The notes: generated from the sequence alone by a model not told the origin. DNA of 64,000 bases from Muricauda sp. MAR_2010_75 (GCF_000745185.1 NZ_JQNJ01000001.1:2007501-2071500); one strand, 5' to 3'. Counted from the stretch's first letter, positions 26,564 to 35,625 are shown. Program-made: numbers and translations.

Positions 26564-27348
26564 TACCAAGACCCTACATAGTGGAATGGCAAGAACATGC
26601 ACCATGGAAATCATTCGACCAGATTGAGCAAGATTTGATTATCAGCCGAACATTGGTAGTCATTTTTTCCGATGATTTTCTTAAAGAAAATTTGGCCTTT
26701 AGGGGTGGCACGGCCTTGCACAAACTCTATTTAAATCCAGCACCAAGGTATTCAGAGGATATTGATTTGGTACAGATAAAACCGGGTCCTATCAAGCCAA
26801 TCATGCAGCGATTGGGAGAAATAATTGACTTTTTCGAAGAGCCCAGACGGACAGAAGTAAGGGGGCATGGTGCCAAGGCATTATACCGATTTGCCTCAGA
26901 ATATGGAAATACGAGAAGACGATTGAAGTTGGAAATCAATTGCAAGGAACATTTCAATGTGTTGGATTGGATTGAGCTTCCTTTTGAAATCAAAAATCGA
27001 TGGTTTTCGGGGGAAGCTCGAATACGTACTTATAACCTAAATGAATTGTTAGGGACAAAACTTCGAGCTTTATACCAACGTAGTAAAGGCAGGGATCTTT
27101 TTGATTTGGATTATTCGCACTTGCACATGAGCTTGGACACGGAATCCATTATTCAATGTTTTAAGGAGTATATGATTTTTTCCACAGGGAAACCACCAAG
27201 TCAAAAGGAATTCTTGATCAACATTGAAGAAAAAGAAAATGATATTAATTTCACTGGGGATATGGAGGGGTTATTAAGATTAGGAATTGGATATGACCAA
27301 GAGCTAGCTTTTGAGTGGTTAAAAGAGAATCTGATTGGAAAGCTATAA
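26560..27348 (+). CDS. abiEii: AbiEii-type nucleotidyltransferase toxin
   Basis: 262 residues. Nucleotidyltransferase motifs are present: RGGTALHKLY and the metal-binding SEDIDL (Asp-x-Asp), followed by KLRALYQRSKGRDLFDL, typical of DUF1814/AbiEii. These toxins transfer nucleotides and cause growth arrest on phage infection. Start overlaps abiEi by 4 bases. Followed after 29 bases by the large nuclease-ATPase gene on the same strand. Confidence 0.9.
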   Translation: MIPRPYIVEWQEHAPWKSFDQIEQDLIISRTLVVIFSDDFLKENLAFRGGTALHKLYLNPAPRYSEDIDLVQIKPGPIKPIMQRLGEIIDFFEEPRRTEVRGHGAKALYRFASEYGNTRRRLKLEINCKEHFNVLDWIELPFEIKNRWFSGEARIRTYNLNELLGTKLRALYQRSKGRDLFDLDYSHLHMSLDTESIIQCFKEYMIFSTGKPPSQKEFLINIEEKENDINFTGDMEGLLRLGIGYDQELAFEWLKENLIGKL

Positions 27349-27377
27349 GGAGATGATTAAAAAAACTGTCGTTTATT

Positions 27378-30300
27378 ATGGTAACCCAAATAGAACATAA
27401 ACTAACTACAATCAATGGAGACGATTTTGCCGTTCTTTGCCGTCAATACTTAAATTTCAAATATTCTTTTGTTTACCCTACAGGTCTTGTTGTGGGAAAG
27501 GACAAATCCAGAAAAGGCACCCCTGACACATTTATCCCGGTCGGTGATTATTACCTTTTTGTAGAAATAACTACCAAAACTGGAGATATTCTTACCAAGC
27601 TCAAAAGTGACATCAGCCATTGTTTCTCTCAAAATGATGTGCCGAAGGAAAAAATCATTAAGGTTGTCTTGATGTTCAATGGAGTCCATGATACAGTTAA
27701 GCACGAGGAACTTAAAACATGTCTCTCAGCTTATTCTGAAGATTGTCGCTTGGAGGTTGTTGACATAAGGATTTTAGCAAACGAAATAAGCCAAAACTAT
27801 CCTTCTCTTGCAAGAAAATTAGATATACCTATAGATACAGCCCAAATTCTAGAGGTATCTGAGTTTGTTGAAGATTATGAGAAGTCAAAATTTGCAACTC
27901 CTTTATCCAATGAGTTTTTTAATAGAGAAACAGAAATTGAAGAAGGATTAAATAACCTCAAAGAGAAAGACATTCTACTAATCTCCGGGTATGCAGGAAC
28001 AGGTAAAACAAAACTATCGATAGAGCTGACAAAACTATTTTTAAGCGAGAACAAAAACTATGATTTAAAATATATAAGGGCTAACGGAAACCTAGACATT
28101 TGGCAGGATTTACAAATATTCCTTTTACCTGAAAAAGACTATTTATTGGTGCTGGACGATGCCAACAAGCTCAAGGATAATCTAATACAGATATTAAATT
28201 TTCAACGAAAAAGAGTAAACAAAGGACGGATAAAAATCATTTTGACGGTACGAAATTATGTTAAAGGGGAAGTTCAAAAATTCCTTGATGATTTTGTGCT
28301 TATTGAACTCAAGCCATTTGCAAGAGATGAGCTAGGAAAGATTTTACAGTCTGATGAATATAATATAAGTGATTACTATGCCGAAAGAATATTCAATATC
28401 TCAAAAGGCAATCCCCGACTTGCGATTATGGCTGTTATTGCTGGCCAAAGTGGTGAATTGGAAAAGCTAAATAATCCATCACAAATTCTGGAAACCTACT
28501 TTTCTTCGGTGAAAGAAAGTATTGATTCGTTTGAAAATAGAAGCCTTTTAGCTGTTGCAGGCCTATTGTCTTTTTTTAAAACCATTAATCTCGAAAACGA
28601 AACACAAGTCGGTGAAATTGAAAAGTATTTTTCAGTTTCGAAACTGACACTTGAGGAGAATCTTAGGATTTTATATAATCTTGAAATTGCTGATGAATTT
28701 GAGAGGATCTATAAGGTTGCTGACCAAATTTTAGGAGAATACATATTGTATTTAGTATTTCTTAAAGAACAAGAAATATCATTTTCCAAATTAATTGATG
28801 CATACATAGATAAACACGGAAGGTTCTCACTTGGGCATATCCTTAAGGAGCAAATAAATAATTTTAGTCTCGAATTGATTGGGGAACTTATTTCAAATGA
28901 TATTAAAGAAGGTTGGCAAAAAATCAAAACTAAAGAACTTGCTATTTCCTTTATTGATGATTTTTACTACTACATTCCCCATGAGTCTCTTAGTTATTTT
29001 GATAAAAAAACAAAAGAGATTAAAGGAGATAATCCAAACGATTACACTTTTAAAATCTTCAACGAAAGACACTCTGATACTATTGGAGACAAGACTATTG
29101 AAATCCTAATAAGATTTCAATATTTAGGAAAAGAACAGTTCCTTTTAGCCTTAAAAATTATCACTGAGTATGGTTTGAAATCTGAATTGAGATTTCACAA
29201 ATTGTTAAAGTCTTTTACTGAAAGAATATCTATGGATAGATATAGCTACCAACAGGGATATTTTCAGCAAATATGTCTTTTTGACTTTTTGTACGAAAGA
29301 ATTCAGGATGACCGTGATTTTTATTCAAAAATTATTCTCTTTATTGCTCCAACCTTTCTGCGAGATAATTATCAATCCAATCACAGCATTGGCAACCAAA
29401 TACTTATTGGGAATTATAATGTTGTCTTAAGTGAGGAGCAAAGAGTATTCAGAGAAAAACTATGGAAGTTTATTTTTGAGAGTTACGAAAGAGCAGAACT
29501 GAAATTCCACTGTCAAAAATGCATTCAAGAATATTCAACCAACCTAGAATATCATAATAGATCCTTACCTGTCATTGAATTTGACAAAACTCTTCTTCTA
29601 GAGTTTTATGAACTGAAGCTAAACTTTAATGATTTTATTGATAATGCTATACTGGCAACTTATGTAGACAGGTTAAACTGGATTCAGGTTAGCAATGAAC
29701 GTAAACTATTGAAAAATCTGAAAAATCGAGCTTACAAGCTTTATCAAAAATTGACCGATACTAAAAGTGAAAGAAAAGAAAGGAGGTTAGGGCATGATGA
29801 TTATGAGAAATACAAGGTAAATCAAATAGCTAGATATACCAAGGATTTTACAAGGTCAGATTACATGAAGATTGTGAATGACTTAAATGTAATTTATAAG
29901 AATAGGGAATTTCATAATGAAAGAGCATATATGCTTTCCCAATCAGTATCAAGACTGCTTAGAGTTGTTGGTAATCGAAACTTTGACTTGTTCTTGGAAT
30001 TATTCAAAAAGATTGTTAGGTCTGATTATGCGAGTGAAATTCATATGGACTATTTCACAAGGCTTCGACTGAACAGGGAAAAGATTTTTCAGTTTAGAGC
30101 TCTACTATCGAAAAATATTTATATCGCATACTTGCCAAACTTACAGGCTTCTATTTCATCAAAATATCTTATTGAAGAGGATTTTGAATTTTTCAAGAAA
30201 TACTTGAAGAATAAGAAAATTACATATTTCTGGTTTCTTGAAGAGCTACTTAAAAGATTATCACCTTTTATTGAAGATACGTATAAGACTTATGGAGAGG

Positions 30301-31088
30301 TATTAGACATACTTTTGTTCAGAGCAGGACAAGGGCAAATTTTCGTTCCGAACACATTTTTTATCTATATATGTAACACACAACCTAGGTTGTTCTATGA
30401 TAAATTGAGCGTAGTTAAAGATCTCTATCTAATTCTTGACGAAACCGAAAGGCATTTCGACTATTCACTTGAGGTTCTAAAAATCATATTGGAAAAAGAC
30501 CCTGATTACGTAATAAGCCTAATGGATTTGCATTTCAAAGATTCAAGCTATTTATCAAAAAGTTCATTATTGGAAAATGATTTCAAAAAACTTTGGGAAC
30601 TTGAAAACTATGAGGAGGTATTTACCAAAATACTGAACTATTCAAATCCATATCATAGGATTTCTGACAACCCAGATAACATAACCAATATTTTTATTGA
30701 CAAAAGAGAGAGACATATAAATTTTCTTAGAGGCTATTTAAAGAAAACTACTGATAAACAAGGTGTTTACACTGTTTTTAATATAGTAGTATCTCTTTTT
30801 AATGAACACCGATTCGAGTTCTTGGACCTAATCTTAGATAAAGGCATCGATTTTAATACCTTTCAAAAACTTGATTTTGTTGTATTGAGTAGTACTTTTT
30901 CTGGCAGTAGAGTCCCGAGGCTCAAATATAAAATCTCAGAATACGAGAAGTACAAAGAATATCTCCAAAAGAAGAACAATACTGGGGCCCTGGATTTCAT
31001 TAACGAGTTGGAAAGAAAAATATACTTGTGTAAAACATATATTGAAAGAGAGAGAAAAGACGAGTTCCTCAAAGATTGGGGAATCTAA
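27378..31088 (+). CDS. Large nuclease-STAND ATPase, Avs-like defence protein
   Basis: 1236 residues. Residues 1-150 look like a PD-(D/E)xK nuclease: Asp50 in KGTPDTFI and Glu63 in FVEITTK with Lys67. A P-loop ATPase follows: Walker A GYAGTGKT (204-211), Walker B LLVLDD (256-261), ILTVRN and a KGNPRLAIM motif like the GxP of STAND ATPases. The C-terminal 750 residues are helical, with repeat-like character, suited to sensing. This order (nuclease, STAND, helical sensor) is that of antiviral Avs proteins, which oligomerise on a phage protein and cut DNA. Family membership is inferred, not proven. It lies 29 bases after abiEii, an uncommon operon partner. Confidence 0.78.
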   Translation: MVTQIEHKLTTINGDDFAVLCRQYLNFKYSFVYPTGLVVGKDKSRKGTPDTFIPVGDYYLFVEITTKTGDILTKLKSDISHCFSQNDVPKEKIIKVVLMFNGVHDTVKHEELKTCLSAYSEDCRLEVVDIRILANEISQNYPSLARKLDIPIDTAQILEVSEFVEDYEKSKFATPLSNEFFNRETEIEEGLNNLKEKDILLISGYAGTGKTKLSIELTKLFLSENKNYDLKYIRANGNLDIWQDLQIFLLPEKDYLLVLDDANKLKDNLIQILNFQRKRVNKGRIKIILTVRNYVKGEVQKFLDDFVLIELKPFARDELGKILQSDEYNISDYYAERIFNISKGNPRLAIMAVIAGQSGELEKLNNPSQILETYFSSVKESIDSFENRSLLAVAGLLSFFKTINLENETQVGEIEKYFSVSKLTLEENLRILYNLEIADEFERIYKVADQILGEYILYLVFLKEQEISFSKLIDAYIDKHGRFSLGHILKEQINNFSLELIGELISNDIKEGWQKIKTKELAISFIDDFYYYIPHESLSYFDKKTKEIKGDNPNDYTFKIFNERHSDTIGDKTIEILIRFQYLGKEQFLLALKIITEYGLKSELRFHKLLKSFTERISMDRYSYQQGYFQQICLFDFLYERIQDDRDFYSKIILFIAPTFLRDNYQSNHSIGNQILIGNYNVVLSEEQRVFREKLWKFIFESYERAELKFHCQKCIQEYSTNLEYHNRSLPVIEFDKTLLLEFYELKLNFNDFIDNAILATYVDRLNWIQVSNERKLLKNLKNRAYKLYQKLTDTKSERKERRLGHDDYEKYKVNQIARYTKDFTRSDYMKIVNDLNVIYKNREFHNERAYMLSQSVSRLLRVVGNRNFDLFLELFKKIVRSDYASEIHMDYFTRLRLNREKIFQFRALLSKNIYIAYLPNLQASISSKYLIEEDFEFFKKYLKNKKITYFWFLEELLKRLSPFIEDTYKTYGEVLDILLFRAGQGQIFVPNTFFIYICNTQPRLFYDKLSVVKDLYLILDETERHFDYSLEVLKIILEKDPDYVISLMDLHFKDSSYLSKSSLLENDFKKLWELENYEEVFTKILNYSNPYHRISDNPDNITNIFIDKRERHINFLRGYLKKTTDKQGVYTVFNIVVSLFNEHRFEFLDLILDKGIDFNTFQKLDFVVLSSTFSGSRVPRLKYKISEYEKYKEYLQKKNNTGALDFINELERKIYLCKTYIERERKDEFLKDWGI

Positions 31089-31112
31089 ACTAAATACCGT
31101 ACAAGCAAAGCT

Positions 31113-31643
31113 TTGATTACAGTAGAGGATAAATTATTGGTTACAAAAGAAATCAATGAAGTTACGATTGACTATGTCAAAAAAATAGTATTCCGTAAGT
31201 TATTGATGACATTTTGTTTTGAATTAAAGCAAAATACCAAAAGAATTACTGGCTTGATCCAAAGACTTAATTTTTATGGCATTGATGCTAAACCTATGGA
31301 ACTTGAATTTGAGCTTTTGGAACAGTTGGAAAACTTTATTGATAATCTCAAAAAAGAAGAACGTACCGCTTTATACTTTTGGGTATTGAACCAAAGGTAT
31401 TTACACTACTTAGATGAATTGGAATATGATGATGACACATACTCCGAAAGTGAATACGATAAAAAGTTTAGCAGGGAATTGGCCTATAAAATTTATGAAC
31501 CTAATAATAGCAATTTGAGACAAGAAACTGTACAAGAACTAAATAACTTCTTATGTACTTTTGCCACAGAATTGGATTTATCATTAATAGATGGATACAT
31601 GCTAAATCAAATTTTGGAAGAAATTGACAATTATTGTTTATGA
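31113..31643 (+). CDS. Unknown 176-residue protein after the STAND ATPase gene
   Basis: The reading frame is the same as that of the large ATPase and continues without a stop after its TAA (31086-31088). The first usable start is TTG at 31113; the next ATG is at 31206. The protein is helical, acidic in the middle (LEYDDDTYSESEYD) and soluble. No family recognised. Its position, 24 bases downstream, suggests a partner, inhibitor or regulator of the nuclease-ATPase, or a detached C-terminal segment. Start uncertain. Confidence 0.6.
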   Translation: MITVEDKLLVTKEINEVTIDYVKKIVFRKLLMTFCFELKQNTKRITGLIQRLNFYGIDAKPMELEFELLEQLENFIDNLKKEERTALYFWVLNQRYLHYLDELEYDDDTYSESEYDKKFSRELAYKIYEPNNSNLRQETVQELNNFLCTFATELDLSLIDGYMLNQILEEIDNYCL

Positions 31644-32177
31644 TTACCTTCTAGCTAGTTTTTTTAAGTTTAAATGCAAGAATAAATTTAATCAGTTAGA
31701 ACACAAAAACAGTTTCGAAACACTATAAAATTTAGCGCATATCATACGTATTTTATATGAATCATGTCTCTTGGTATGAAAGCGAATTTTACTTCATCAT
31801 GCAATTTCAATAAAACTATCCCTTGAAAAATTATAGTGCTCATTCATGTGAACGTATCCCAATTGATTGCATACCATTGTAGTGTCTCCTAACATTGTGC
31901 CGTTGCCAATATTTCTATGGATATGGCCATATATCCAATAATCAATATCGGATTTAGTTATAAAATCAGTTGTATCCACAACAAAAGCATTGTTAATGGG
32001 GCTACCTTCAAATTCAGGGGAATTGCATAATGGTGTGGGCAGATGGTGAGTTACAACTACAGTTTTGTCATTCAGAGGTTTTAGATTTTCCCTAATGAAA
32101 GTGTAGGCTTCGTTATGAAGCTTGTTTGAAGGCTTCCCTGCTTTTCGGACAGTATAAAAATCAACTATTTTTATATC

Positions 32178-32444
32178 ATGAAGAAGAGCAGATTCACAGA
32201 AACACAGATCGTTGCGATGTTGCAACAGTACGATTCGGGTATGAAGGTCACCGACATCTGTCGCGACAAGGGTATCACCACAGCTACTTTTTACAGTTGG
32301 AAGCGCAAATACGGTGGTATGGACACCCAGCAGCTCAAGGAGCTAAAATCGCTACAGGAAGAAAACAGAAGGCTTAAGGCCATGTACGCCGACTTGAGCT
32401 TAGATCATCGAATTCTAAAGGACATCATCGAAAAAAAGCTCTGA
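32178..32444 (+). CDS. IS3-family transposase OrfA
   Basis: 88 residues: MKKSRFTETQIVAMLQQY, a helix-turn-helix (VTDICRDKGITTATFYSWK), then a coiled coil (LKSLQEENRRLKAMYADL) ending EKKL-stop just after the slippery site at 32432-32438. DNA-binding half of the transposase. Confidence 0.92.
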   Translation: MKKSRFTETQIVAMLQQYDSGMKVTDICRDKGITTATFYSWKRKYGGMDTQQLKELKSLQEENRRLKAMYADLSLDHRILKDIIEKKL

Positions 32445-33271
32445 GGCCCTGTGAGCGTAGAGAACTGGCCAAGGACATCATCAATGAAACGGGCCTGAGC
32501 ATTGCCAGGGCCTGTACGATAGTATGCCTCTGCCGTTCGATGTGGTACTATCGGAGCCGCCGCGACGATACGGAAGTCATCGACAAGCTTACGGAACTGG
32601 CCGAGGCCAAGCCCAACAGGGGCTTCGACTGGCTCTACAACCGTATCCGCAAACAGGGCCATAAATGGAACCGCAAACGGGTTTTGAGGATCTATCGCCT
32701 CTTGGGCATGCAGCTCAGGAGAAAGACCAGGAAACGTTTGCCCAAAAGGATAAAAGAGCCGTTGGAGGTGCCCGATGCACCAAGGGAGGTATGGAGCGCG
32801 GACTTCATGTCCGACAGCCTTATTACGGGAAGGAGCTTCAGGGTCTTCAACGTGATGGACGATTTCAACCGTGAGGCACTTTGTATGAAAGGAAACTTCT
32901 CCATGCCGGGAATACGGGTGGTGGAGTATCTGAGGGAGGCCATAGAGATCCATGGCAAGCCCTTTGCCATACGGGTGGACAACGGCCCTGAATTTATATC
33001 CAGGGTCTTTGTAAACTATTGTGAAGTGGAGGATATCGAGATAAAATATATACAACCCGGCAAGCCGAGCCAGAACGGTTTCATCGAAAGGTTCAACAGA
33101 ACCTATCGGGAAGATGTACTGGACGCCCATTTGTTCAGGGACATCGAGGAAGTAAATATGGAAACGGAACGCTTCAGGGAGGAATACAATCGGTTCCATC
33201 CCCACAAGTCACTAGGGAGAAGCAGCCCGAAAGAATTTTTAGAGGTTTTTCAAAGGGGCATGCCCCTTTGA
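32432..33271 (+). CDS. IS3-family transposase OrfB (DDE part), made by -1 frameshift
   Basis: Catalytic half, read after slippage on A-AAA-AAG at 32432-32438 into ALRPCERRELA. An internal ATG at 32540 starts too late for the whole domain. DDE residues are in WSADFMSD, RVDNGPEF and SQNGFIERFNR. The C-terminus FQRGMPL is encoded inside a perfect palindrome. The gene looks intact. Confidence 0.9.
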   Translation, partial: KKALRPCERRELAKDIINETGLSIARACTIVCLCRSMWYYRSRRDDTEVIDKLTELAEAKPNRGFDWLYNRIRKQGHKWNRKRVLRIYRLLGMQLRRKTRKRLPKRIKEPLEVPDAPREVWSADFMSDSLITGRSFRVFNVMDDFNREALCMKGNFSMPGIRVVEYLREAIEIHGKPFAIRVDNGPEFISRVFVNYCEVEDIEIKYIQPGKPSQNGFIERFNRTYREDVLDAHLFRDIEEVNMETERFREEYNRFHPHKSLGRSSPKEFLEVFQRGMPL

Positions 33272-33275
33272 AAAA
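33246..33275. terminator. Perfect 30-bp palindrome at the end of IS orfB
   Basis: TTTTTCAAAGGGGCA (33246-33260) is followed directly by its exact reverse complement (33261-33275). It covers the orfB stop codon. In RNA it gives a strong GC-core hairpin with A/T flanks on both strands, so it can stop transcripts leaving the IS and those entering from the host gene. Confidence 0.7.
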
Positions 33276-33881
33276 ACATTTTGTTTAATTTACCGCTGTA
33301 CGAAAAGGGGTAAGTCTTCATGTTAAAATCATCAACTGTAAGCCGTCTCTGATTAATCATGATTTTATAAAAATCATTGACTCCACTGGATACAAATTTT
33401 TCATTTTCAGGATATATGTGGCTCCAAAATGTAGAAAAAAGAAAACTAATGTCTTCTATTATCTCAACATGATTGTTCAATAAGAAGACATTCCTTTGAA
33501 TTTCCCATTTAAAAGGCTTTTGATGTAAAGACAAATCATAGCCACCATAATATTCATGATTGCCGGATATTACAAACGTACGTTTATAGTTGTCAGATGC
33601 CCATTTGAAAAAATCAAGTTTCGCATATTCAGGCCCTAGGTAATGGGTATCTCCGGCAATAATTAGAGTTTCAGCGGTTGGCATCAAAGGGTATTCGGCC
33701 AACCAACTTTTATTATGCGGGAACTCTAAATGCAAATCTGAGCAGTATTGTATTCTCAATTCACGAGATTTTATGAGGTAGTAAAGTAAGAAGATATATT
33801 CGTTTTATACAGTTTTACATAACCTTCTTTTTGTGAAATAGGTTTGTGTAAAATGCCGCAAAGAAGTAAAAAAGCATTAAA

Positions 33882-33903
33882 AATGCGGCACGAATGCGGC
33901 ACG
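33882..33903. repeat. Tandem 11-bp repeat AATGCGGCACG beside the tRNA-Asp gene
   Basis: AATGCGGCACG occurs twice in direct tandem (33882-33892, 33893-33903), and the inverted core TGCCGCA lies at 33854-33860. They are GC-rich in otherwise AT-rich DNA and lie 92 bases from the 3' end of the tRNA. Such clusters are usual for recombinase arm sites, but no integrase is present in the window. Confidence 0.6.
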
Positions 33904-33964
33904 CTATAAGAAATATGATTTTTCAATTAATTTATAACCTATTAAAAATCAATGGCATATAAAC

Positions 33965-33993
33965 AAAAAAGCTCCGATTTCTCGAAGCTTTTT
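33965..33993 (-). terminator. Terminator after tRNA-Asp
   Basis: Reading leftward from the tRNA, AAAAAGCTTCGA and TCGGAGCTTTTTT can pair around a short GAAA loop with one mismatch, followed by a T-run. It starts 2 bases after the tRNA 3' end. Confidence 0.65.
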
Positions 33994-33994
33994 G

Positions 33995-34068
33995 CGGTCT
34001 GGACGGGACTCGAACCCGCGACCCCCTGCGTGACAGGCAGGTATTCTAACCAACTGAACTACCAGACC
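33995..34068 (-). tRNA. tRNA-Asp (anticodon GTC)
   Basis: A 74-nt cloverleaf on the minus strand: acceptor GGTCTGG pairs with CCAGACC, the D-arm region is AGTTCAGTTGGTTAGAAT, anticodon stem CCTGC/GCAGG encloses CTGTCAC (anticodon GTC), and the T-arm GCGGG-TTCGAGT-CCCGT is standard. Discriminator base G fits tRNA-Asp. CCA is not encoded. No other tRNA is adjacent. Its 3' end faces the accessory region. Confidence 0.95.
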
Positions 34069-34194
34069 AATGATTTTATCTTACTAGACTCCTGCAACAG
34101 CGGGATTCAAATCTTGTTCATTTGCTTTTTTAAAGCGAGTGCAAATATACATTCTCATTTCGGATTCAACAAAACATTTTTTTAAAATAAATAC

Positions 34195-35124
34195 CTAAGC
34201 AAATTTCTGTCGTTCAATCATAAATGTATTCAGTACTTGAGAGAAGTTTTGCCGCACATCCACACCCACATATTTAATTCTATATTGAGCGCATTTTAAC
34301 TGCAAACTTTCTTGATATTCCCGCACTTTTTTGGAGTAGGCCTTTTTAATGTTATCCGCATATAAATCGATATGCTCCCCGGTCTCCACATCCACATAGC
34401 GCTTTGGAGTGTTTTCAAAGTCAAAACCCAGTTCGTGTTTTTCATCAAGCAAATGAAAAAGGACCACGGCGTGTTTGTTGTATTTTAAATGACGGAGGGC
34501 GTCAAAGAGTTGGGCTTCTTCCGTTTCGGTCTGGAACATGTCCGAAAACAAGAAAATAAGACTCCGGCGATGGATTTTTTCCGCAATCTGATGCAGAAAT
34601 GTATATGTTTTGGTGGTTTGCGAAGTACTTTTGGTTTCCGACACCTCATTCAGTTTGGAGTACAACATCTGAAAATGACGCTCGCTGTTTTTTTCGCCGG
34701 CATGAAAGTTATAGGTATCGGAATAAATGCTCAATCCCACTGCATCCCGCTGCTTTTTCAGGATTTGCATTAAAGCGGCAATGGATAACACCCCAAAACC
34801 AATCTTGTTGAGGTTGTCAATAGAGAGCTTTTTCACATCAGGGTAGTACATGGAGGCCGAGTTGTCCAAAATCATGTGGCACCGTAAGTTGGTCTCGTCC
34901 TCGTAACGTTTTGTATAAAGCCGGTCGGTTTTCGCATACAGTTTCCAATCGATGTGTTTGGTACTTTCGCCAGCATTGTAAATTTTATGCTCTGCAAATT
35001 CCGCCGAAAAGCCATGAAACGGACTTTTGTGAATACCACTGATAAAACCTTCCACAATCTGGTTGGCCAATAGCTCCAGATTTTGGAAAAGTTGCGCTTT
35101 ATGAAGTTCAGACCGTATGTCCAT
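34195..35124 (-). CDS. DUF58 / von Willebrand A-like protein
   Basis: 309 residues. The DUF58 signature GESTKHIDWKLYAKTDRLYTKRYEDE is followed by a vWA-like fold with a MIDAS-like MILDNSASMYY. Proteins of this family are usually encoded with MoxR ATPases, and are thought to act in chaperone or cell-envelope complexes; no moxR is next to it here. Cytosolic, no membrane segments. Trailing region HELGFDFENTPKRYVDVETGE is conserved in Bacteroidota members. It lies upstream of the tRNA on the same strand. Confidence 0.88.
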   Translation of the reverse strand: MDIRSELHKAQLFQNLELLANQIVEGFISGIHKSPFHGFSAEFAEHKIYNAGESTKHIDWKLYAKTDRLYTKRYEDETNLRCHMILDNSASMYYPDVKKLSIDNLNKIGFGVLSIAALMQILKKQRDAVGLSIYSDTYNFHAGEKNSERHFQMLYSKLNEVSETKSTSQTTKTYTFLHQIAEKIHRRSLIFLFSDMFQTETEEAQLFDALRHLKYNKHAVVLFHLLDEKHELGFDFENTPKRYVDVETGEHIDLYADNIKKAYSKKVREYQESLQLKCAQYRIKYVGVDVRQNFSQVLNTFMIERQKFA

Positions 35125-35151
35125 ATACTGATTATGGCTTCAAGATAAAAC

Positions 35152-35183
35152 AAAAAAGGCTTGGCGATTGCCAAACCTTTTTT
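35152..35183. terminator. Bidirectional terminator after trxA
   Basis: AAAAAAGGCTTGGC, loop GATT, then GCCAAACCTTTTTT form a near-perfect hairpin with an A-run and a T-run, so it works in both directions. It ends trxA transcription and lies before the DUF58 gene. Confidence 0.8.
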
Positions 35184-35204
35184 AAAATCGGTATTCAAAC
35201 GGTG

Positions 35205-35522
35205 TTACAGAGCGGCCTCTATAGCATCTGTATAAACTTTCTTGGGAGATACACCTACTTGACGGTTCACAATCTCTCCATTTTTAAAGACCAATACGGT
35301 AGGGATATTACGCACCCCATATTTTGCGGCAAATTGCTGATTTGCGTCAACATCCACTTTACCAACAACGGCCTTGCCTTCGTATTCCTGGCTTACTTCC
35401 TCAATGATCGGACCTACCATTCTACAGGGTCCGCACCAAGCCGCCCAAAAGTCTACTACGACAGGTTTGTCGCTTTTTAAAACTACTTCGTCAAAAGTTG
35501 CATCTGTTATTTCTAGTGCCAT
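35205..35522 (-). CDS. trxA: Thioredoxin
   Basis: 105 residues from the ATG at 35522 (MALEITDATFDEVV); a longer frame adds 19 residues without family support. The active site is WAAWCGPCRM, with the cis-Pro loop in VRNIPTVLVFKNG. Reduces protein disulfides with NADPH through thioredoxin reductase. Cytosolic; standard length. Confidence 0.97.
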   Translation of the reverse strand: MALEITDATFDEVVLKSDKPVVVDFWAAWCGPCRMVGPIIEEVSQEYEGKAVVGKVDVDANQQFAAKYGVRNIPTVLVFKNGEIVNRQVGVSPKKVYTDAIEAAL

Positions 35523-35625
35523 CTTATTTATTTTAATATTCGCAAAGTTAGTCAAATATTGCCCATGTACCTTACGCACAGGGCATTCGTTTTAATTATT
35601 GTGCCATCAGCGTAACCTATATGGG

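Larger units (their letters stand above)
32127..33320 (+). mobile_element. IS3-family insertion sequence (IS407-like group), 1194 bp, complete
   Basis: Left end begins TGAAGGCTTCCC at 32127; the reverse complement of the right end (33320) begins TGAAGACTTACCCC; both continue into TTTTCG and ACAG, about 26-bp imperfect inverted repeats. TGTT flanks both sides (32123-32126 and 33321-33324), a 4-bp target duplication. It encodes orfA and orfB with a slippery A-AAA-AAG. Different from the IS at 8512-9731 in sequence and ends. Inserted in a phosphoesterase gene. Confidence 0.93.
31797..33759 (-). pseudogene. Calcineurin-like phosphoesterase gene split by an IS3-family insertion
   Basis: The N-terminal part (33759 down to 33321) starts with a TTG and reads MRIQYCSDLHLEF (metal ligands Asp-x-His), then AGDTHY and GNHEYYGG. 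The C-terminal part (32126 down to 31797) has VVVTHHLPTP, YGHIHRN and LGYVHMNEH. Excising 32127-33320 and one TGTT copy joins DDFN to KLHNEAY and gives one frame of 255 codons (254 residues), the normal size of this family. The gene was therefore intact before the insertion, which must be recent. The split product loses half its metal site and should be inactive. Confidence 0.9.

Noticed and set aside
31113..31643. Treating the 176-residue gene as part of the giant ATPase by sequencing error
   Set aside because: The TAA is followed by an intergenic-like stretch of eight codons and a plausible alternative start. A single wrong base cannot be ruled out, so it is kept as a separate low-confidence gene and a finding.
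33882..33903. CRISPR-like repeat
   Set aside because: Only two 11-bp units in direct contact without spacers, and no cas genes anywhere in the window.
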